Assembly (NCBI GenBank): GCA_031296405.1
Contig: JAVKKH010000009.1
Coordinates: 26,109-90,108, forward strand
DNA from: Candidatus Tepidifontimicrobium thermophilum
GTDB lineage: Bacteria; Sysuimicrobiota; Sysuimicrobiia; Sysuimicrobiales; Sysuimicrobiaceae
Direction: 5' to 3'
Length of the DNA: 64,000 nt
Of this stretch, positions 60,451-64,000 are shown in pieces. Numbering within the stretch: the first letter of the stretch is position 1; each line of letters opens with the position of its first letter. Below the pieces are notes generated by a model. The model was not told the origin of the DNA. It worked only from the letters and a program-made list of their open reading frames with translations, and did not search any database. Made by a program: the position numbers and the translations under genes.

Positions 60451-62138
60451 GGAAGCTGCCCCCCCACCACCAGCCACCCCCGACGACCGTCCGCGAGGGG
60501 AAGGACCACTACCGGACGGTCTTCCACTATAGTAGCTGCAGCTGGGTACACCCACCGCAACGACACCAGGGCGGGGTGCTGGGGATCCGCCCGCTCCCAC
60601 CGCAAGGCCACCCACTCGTCGGGCTCCTGGGACTTTTCCAGCGGAGCCTGTCTCCGGCCCCAGAACACCACACCGTGGGACGTCCCGGGTCCTCGGAAGA
60701 CCACGCTCCCCTCGCGCGGCTGCACGGCCGGCACTGCACCGGCTGCGCCCTCCACTTCCCAGTACAGCCGGAGGCGTTCTCCCGCCCCTTGTCGCGCTCG
60801 GACGACCACCCGGTCGTCCAGGAAGCTGACCTCCGCCTCCGAAAACCCTCCTGAGGCGGCGACCGCGACGGCACGCGGCAGGGTGTACGTGTAGACGCCG
60901 CGGTACGGGGCCTGCGCATAGCCCCACGCGTAGGCCCGACGCGCCCTGTCCACCAGCACCTCCACCCACGTGACGTCGAGGGTGGTGGAGCGCTCCCGCA
61001 CCTCCCGTGCAACGGTGGGCATCCCCACAGTGCCGGCCGCCAGCACCACCAGCGCCAGCAACCAGCCCCAGGGAGTTCTGGCGGCCACCGCCAGGGAAAC
61101 AAGCCAGAGTACTGCGAAGGCACCCAGCCCCACCGCAGCAGGGCCAACTGGCGCCCGTGGCCGGACGTCCGGCTCGGGAGGCCCCTCCCGGGAAGTGGTC
61201 GGGGGCAGGGCGAGGTACCAGAGGGGCGAGCCGGCGGGGACCTGCTGCGGGTCCGCGGCCCACGCATAGACCCGGCCCAGTCCCCTGGCTGCCCACACCG
61301 CCACCACATAGGACCGTTCCACCACGGGCCGACCGCCCGGCAAGGGGTGCAGCTCCCGCAAGGGGCCTGCGGCCACGGATCCCAGGCCGGAGAGTTCCAC
61401 CACGCGTCCGGTGTGCTGCGCCGCGGACAGCCACCCGGACAGGGGCGCACCGGCAGCCAGCCAGCCGGATGTCACCACCCGCCCGCCGTGGAGCACCCAA
61501 GCCTGCAGGGCATGCCGCTGCGCGTCATTCAGCCTGCGTTCGTCCAGGTCCTCCACCACCAGCAGGTCCAAGGAGGCGTACGCGGCCGCGGTTTCCGGAA
61601 GCACCTCCTCCCGCAGGCGTGCCACCACCCGGCGTCCGCCGGAGGAGGCCTCAGGCGGAGGGGAGGGAGGGTTCTGGCCCAGGTAGCCGACCACGCTGGC
61701 CACCGCGCTTTCAGCCTGCGGCAGGACTTCCGCGGAAGCCACCTCCGCCCCGTCCTCCGCCACCACGGCTACCCGCACCGGCCGGCGGGCGTCCACCACG
61801 AGGACCGGGACCCGCCAGATGGCCCGACCCCCCTCGGGCAGGTCCACGGAGTAGCGCAGCCGGACCCGCTGCGCTCCGAACTCCTGCGGGATGTCTACCA
61901 CCAGCCACCCGCGCACGGGCCGGTCTACCCCCGCTTCCACGGTGAGCGGGTTCCACGTGCCGAAGCGGACCCACCCATCCCAGCCCAGGGCCGCGCGGAC
62001 GGACGAGGGCTCACCTGCCGCGGGCCAGGCTTGCAGGAAAGACAGGATGACCGCTAAAGGGGCCACGAGCCCGCACCGCACCGTCCGGGCGGGGCTCCGT
62101 GCCGCCGCCGTAGGGACGGTGCCGGATGTCGGGCTCAC
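60447..62138 (-). CDS. Exported membrane protein with GATase-like domain, Bat cluster
   Basis: 563 residues. A signal/anchor helix (CGLVAPLAVILSFLQAWPAA, ~23-42) precedes a beta domain (VRFGTWNPLTVEAGVDRPVR), a glutamine-amidotransferase-like segment (YASLDLLVVEDLDERRLNDA and QAWVLHGGRVVTSGW, ~190-225), two or three membrane segments (~345-400: LGAFAVLWLVSLAVAARTPW, GWLLALVVLAAGTVGM) and a C-terminal beta domain. The layout resembles membrane proteins that neighbour BatA-type VWA genes, but no function is known. GTG 62138 is uncertain: GGAGG lies 12 nt upstream. Confidence 0.6.
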   Translation of the reverse strand: MSPTSGTVPTAAARSPARTVRCGLVAPLAVILSFLQAWPAAGEPSSVRAALGWDGWVRFGTWNPLTVEAGVDRPVRGWLVVDIPQEFGAQRVRLRYSVDLPEGGRAIWRVPVLVVDARRPVRVAVVAEDGAEVASAEVLPQAESAVASVVGYLGQNPPSPPPEASSGGRRVVARLREEVLPETAAAYASLDLLVVEDLDERRLNDAQRHALQAWVLHGGRVVTSGWLAAGAPLSGWLSAAQHTGRVVELSGLGSVAAGPLRELHPLPGGRPVVERSYVVAVWAARGLGRVYAWAADPQQVPAGSPLWYLALPPTTSREGPPEPDVRPRAPVGPAAVGLGAFAVLWLVSLAVAARTPWGWLLALVVLAAGTVGMPTVAREVRERSTTLDVTWVEVLVDRARRAYAWGYAQAPYRGVYTYTLPRAVAVAASGGFSEAEVSFLDDRVVVRARQGAGERLRLYWEVEGAAGAVPAVQPREGSVVFRGPGTSHGVVFWGRRQAPLEKSQEPDEWVALRWERADPQHPALVSLRWVYPAAATIVEDRPVVVLPLADGRRGWLVVGGQLP

Positions 62139-62210
62139 CCGTTCAGCGTGCCTCCGAGTTGTTCCGGTAGCCCTGCCGCCCGATCCGCGCCGGCGGCTGT
62201 CGGAAACGCC

Positions 62211-62477
62211 CTACGAGGTGCTTGACTTGGCGTCCTCGGCGTCCGTTTTGCGCCCGCCGTCAGGCTTCTTTCCTTCCTCCGTCTTCGACGCGCCGTCCTT
62301 GGGCCGCCGGTAGTCGGTGGTGTAAAACCCAGACCCCCTGAACACCAGCCCCACGGTTCCCAGGAGTCTGCGGGTGGCACCTCCGCACCGCGGGCACGGC
62401 TCCGGGGGGCTTCCCACCGGCTGGAGCCGCTCGAACCTGTGGTCGCAACGGGTACACAGGTACTCGTAGATCGGCAC
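62211..62477 (-). CDS. FmdB-type zinc ribbon protein
   Basis: 88 residues. PIYEYLCTRCDHRFERLQPV, GSPPEPCPRCGGATRRLLG carry two C-x2-C pairs of a FmdB/CxxC_CxxC_SSSS zinc ribbon at the N terminus, followed by GLVFRGSGFYTTDYRRPKDG and a low-complexity Lys/Asp/Ser tail. Family members are putative regulators with unknown ligands. GTG 62477 is set by GAGGAGGGAG upstream. It lies ~70 bp before the Bat cluster and is probably co-transcribed with it. Confidence 0.85.
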   Translation of the reverse strand: MPIYEYLCTRCDHRFERLQPVGSPPEPCPRCGGATRRLLGTVGLVFRGSGFYTTDYRRPKDGASKTEEGKKPDGGRKTDAEDAKSSTS

Positions 62478-62594
62478 GCGTGCTCCCTCCTCTAACCCGC
62501 ACGTCCTCCCGGACGCCTCTGTGGCTGTCACGCGGTCGGAAAGATCTGCGGACAGCGCCTACAGGGAGTTTACCACGCGCCGCCGCACCCCCGG

Positions 62595-63656
62595 TCACCG
62601 ACGCTCCAGCCGCGCCACCCACACCGGTCCCGCGCGCTGGGCGAAGCCGGAGCCGAACACCACCGCCCTCCCGTCAGGAGACCAAGCGGTCCCCACCAGA
62701 GCGTCGGGGTCCGGGAACTCCAGGGCGTAGTCCGCTACCTGCAACCGGCTCGGCCCGTCCGCGTCCACGATCCAGACCGCGGCCCGCTCCCCGCCCTCCA
62801 CCTCCGCGTAGCCCAGCTTGTCGCCCTGGGGTGACCAGCTCAAGCCCCACAGCCGTCCCCCGCGGGCCACGGTCACCGTTCTAGCTGAGCCCACCTGCTG
62901 CACCGCCAGAGCAGACCCCTCCTCCTCCGTCACTAGGTACGCCACGGTCCTGCCGTGGGGAGACAGCTGGGCCTGCAGGACCGTTGGGAAAAGGGCGGGG
63001 AGCTGCCGGCGGTCCGGGCCCGCCACCCGCACCCGCCAGAGCGCCACGGTCCTTCCCGCCGAGTCCTCCGCCCGGGCGAACACGTACAGGCCGTCCGGGA
63101 ACCAGCCCAGGTCGTACAGACTGTGGGCAGGGCCGAACAGCCGCCTGCGCAGCCCGCCCTCCGCGGACACCAGCCACAACCAGACGCCGCGAGAGTCCAC
63201 CACCGCGGCACCCCGGTCCCCCGCGGGGCTCCAGCGGAAGGAACGCACCACCCCTGGGAGGTCTACCCTGCGCGCCCCGCCCCGCACCAGGTCCACCAGC
63301 CACAGGTTGCCCCCAGAGACGACCGCCACCCAGCGCCCGCTGCTGGACCAGTCCACCCACGTGGCGTGAGGCGCGGGGAAGATCCGTCGCTCGGCTCCGT
63401 CCAGGCCCACCACCACCACCCCCTCCGCGGTCCCGAACGCCACGGTCCGGCTGTCTGGGGACCACGCGGCGTTGCTGGTGGCCACTCGGTCGCTGGCGCG
63501 GCGCGTTTCCACCACCCGCAGAGTGACCACCGGCTCGGGCTTGGGGACCCGCCGCACGGCCAGCTGGCAGGCTGAAGCCATAGGTATGGCCAGGAGGGTG
63601 GCAATCCACCGGAGGCGTTGCGGCGCGGTAGCGGGATTTTCAGACGGGCGGCTCAC
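62595..63656 (-). CDS. Exported beta-propeller (TolB/WD40-like) protein
   Basis: 353 residues. The N terminus RLRWIATLLAIPMASACQLA holds a hydrophobic stretch ending in SAC, a possible lipobox. The mature part repeats units such as AAWSPDSRTVAFGTAEGVVV, VDWSSSGRWVAVVSGGNLWL, FRWSPAGDRGAAVVDSRGVW, LSPHGRTVAYLVTEEEGSAL, LSWSPQGDKLGYAEVEGGER and AWSPDGRAVVFGSGFAQ, giving six to seven propeller blades of TolB type. Ligand and role unknown. GTG overlaps the SAM synthetase stop (GTGA), so they are coupled. No ribosome site. Confidence 0.8.
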   Translation of the reverse strand: MSRPSENPATAPQRLRWIATLLAIPMASACQLAVRRVPKPEPVVTLRVVETRRASDRVATSNAAWSPDSRTVAFGTAEGVVVVGLDGAERRIFPAPHATWVDWSSSGRWVAVVSGGNLWLVDLVRGGARRVDLPGVVRSFRWSPAGDRGAAVVDSRGVWLWLVSAEGGLRRRLFGPAHSLYDLGWFPDGLYVFARAEDSAGRTVALWRVRVAGPDRRQLPALFPTVLQAQLSPHGRTVAYLVTEEEGSALAVQQVGSARTVTVARGGRLWGLSWSPQGDKLGYAEVEGGERAAVWIVDADGPSRLQVADYALEFPDPDALVGTAWSPDGRAVVFGSGFAQRAGPVWVARLERR

Positions 63657-64000
63657 ACCACCGCGTACTTGCCCGCCGCCAGGTCCTGGATGAGGGTACG
63701 GACGTCCTGCAGCTCGCGGTCCACCACTTCCCGCACCTGCCGCAGTACCCGGGTCCGCCGGACCCCGCGCTCCAGGATCACCTGGGCGGCGGCCACCTTC
63801 GGCCGGTCCACGGGCTCGCCGATCTGGCTGCACAACCAGATGTAGCACTCCCGGATGCCCGGCACCTCTTCGTAGACCCGCTGGGCGATCCGATGCGTGA
63901 GGACGGTGTAGATCTTGCCCACGTGGGAGACGGGATTCTTGCCCGCGGCGGCCTCGGTGCCCATGGGACGGTTCAGGGCGATCACCCCGTTGACCTTGTT
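63653..64000 (-). CDS. S-adenosylmethionine synthetase, archaeal type (C-terminal part)
   Basis: Only the last 115 residues are inside the window; the gene enters from the right edge. NKVNGVIALNRPMGTEAAAG and KNPVSHVGKIYTVLTHRIAQ are signatures of the archaeal-type methionine adenosyltransferase (PF01941), distinct from the usual bacterial MetK. The remainder (VYEEVPGIRECYIWLCSQIG, EPVDRPKVAAAQVILERGV) matches its C terminus. The product SAM feeds the methyltransferases and yields MTA recycled by mtnP. A GTG at 63985 would read as a start, but conservation shows the protein continues upstream. Confidence 0.9.
   Translation of the reverse strand, partial: NKVNGVIALNRPMGTEAAAGKNPVSHVGKIYTVLTHRIAQRVYEEVPGIRECYIWLCSQIGEPVDRPKVAAAQVILERGVRRTRVLRQVREVVDRELQDVRTLIQDLAAGKYAVV

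Overview
The window is very GC-rich bacterial chromosome with dense, tightly overlapping genes, frequent GTG (and some TTG/CTG) starts and strong GGAGG-type ribosome binding sites. It shows no insertion sequences, phage genes, CRISPR arrays, tRNAs or rRNAs. Several features point to a deep-branching, probably uncultivated bacterium of the Gram-positive-related (Terrabacteria) side that nevertheless has an outer membrane: separate purS/purQ/purL, a T-box riboswitch on pheST, an archaeal-type S-adenosylmethionine synthetase, and an MlaEFD operon whose MlaD ends in what looks like an outer-membrane beta-barrel. Sysuimicrobiota/CSP1-3-like or neighbouring phyla would fit. This placement is inference; no 16S gene is present.

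Layout. (1) 1-7.3 kb: the end of a GntR regulator, then on the + strand ubiX, a DUF92 membrane protein, guaB and two cyclic-di-GMP proteins. (2) 7.3-20.5 kb, - strand: a nearly complete purine operon purD-A-B-C-S-Q-L-F-M-N-H plus a phosphoribosyltransferase, almost all joined by 4-nt stop/start overlaps. purE/purK are missing. (3) 20.7-26.8 kb: a methyltransferase with a UbiA-like membrane protein, a decaying DUF2207 pseudogene, a second methyltransferase, a DEDDy exonuclease, an AI-2E-type permease, a polysaccharide deacetylase and tatA. (4) 27.0-30.6 kb, + strand: a secreted protein, ECF sigma factor, zinc anti-sigma factor, RseB/MucB-like protein and beta-propeller lipoprotein in one operon, probably an envelope-stress unit. 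(5) 30.6-46.4 kb, - strand: the translation and repair block infC-rpmI-rplT-rRNA methyltransferase-YqzL-like-[T-box]-pheS-pheT-cvpA-polX-AAG-metalloenzyme-mutS2-FAH-enolase superfamily-tyrS-DUF72. (6) 46.5-49.5 kb, + strand: mlaE-mlaF-mlaD. (7) 49.5-64 kb, - strand: a 29-residue histone-H1-like peptide gene, threonine aldolase, mtnP, and a Bat/MoxR-type cluster (two VWA/BatA proteins, DUF58, MoxR, membrane proteins), then a FmdB-type zinc ribbon, a beta-propeller protein and the end of an archaeal-type MAT.

How the genes fit together. Purine synthesis is covered from PRPP to IMP and AMP, with guaB starting the GMP branch, except for AIR carboxylation. The translation block carries two RNA-level controls: a Phe-specific T-box (UUC specifier, UGGU bulge) before pheS, and a hairpin with a T-rich tail in the infC leader, where infC itself appears to start at ATA. 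Envelope biology recurs: MlaEFD, the sigma/anti-sigma/RseB module, TatA, and the Bat cluster. The most notable observations are the MlaD-barrel fusion, a PheT without its EMAP tRNA-binding domain, the T-box, CTG starts for purM and the rRNA methyltransferase, the variant PurA motifs, and two tiny genes (YqzL-like, H1-like) that are easily missed.
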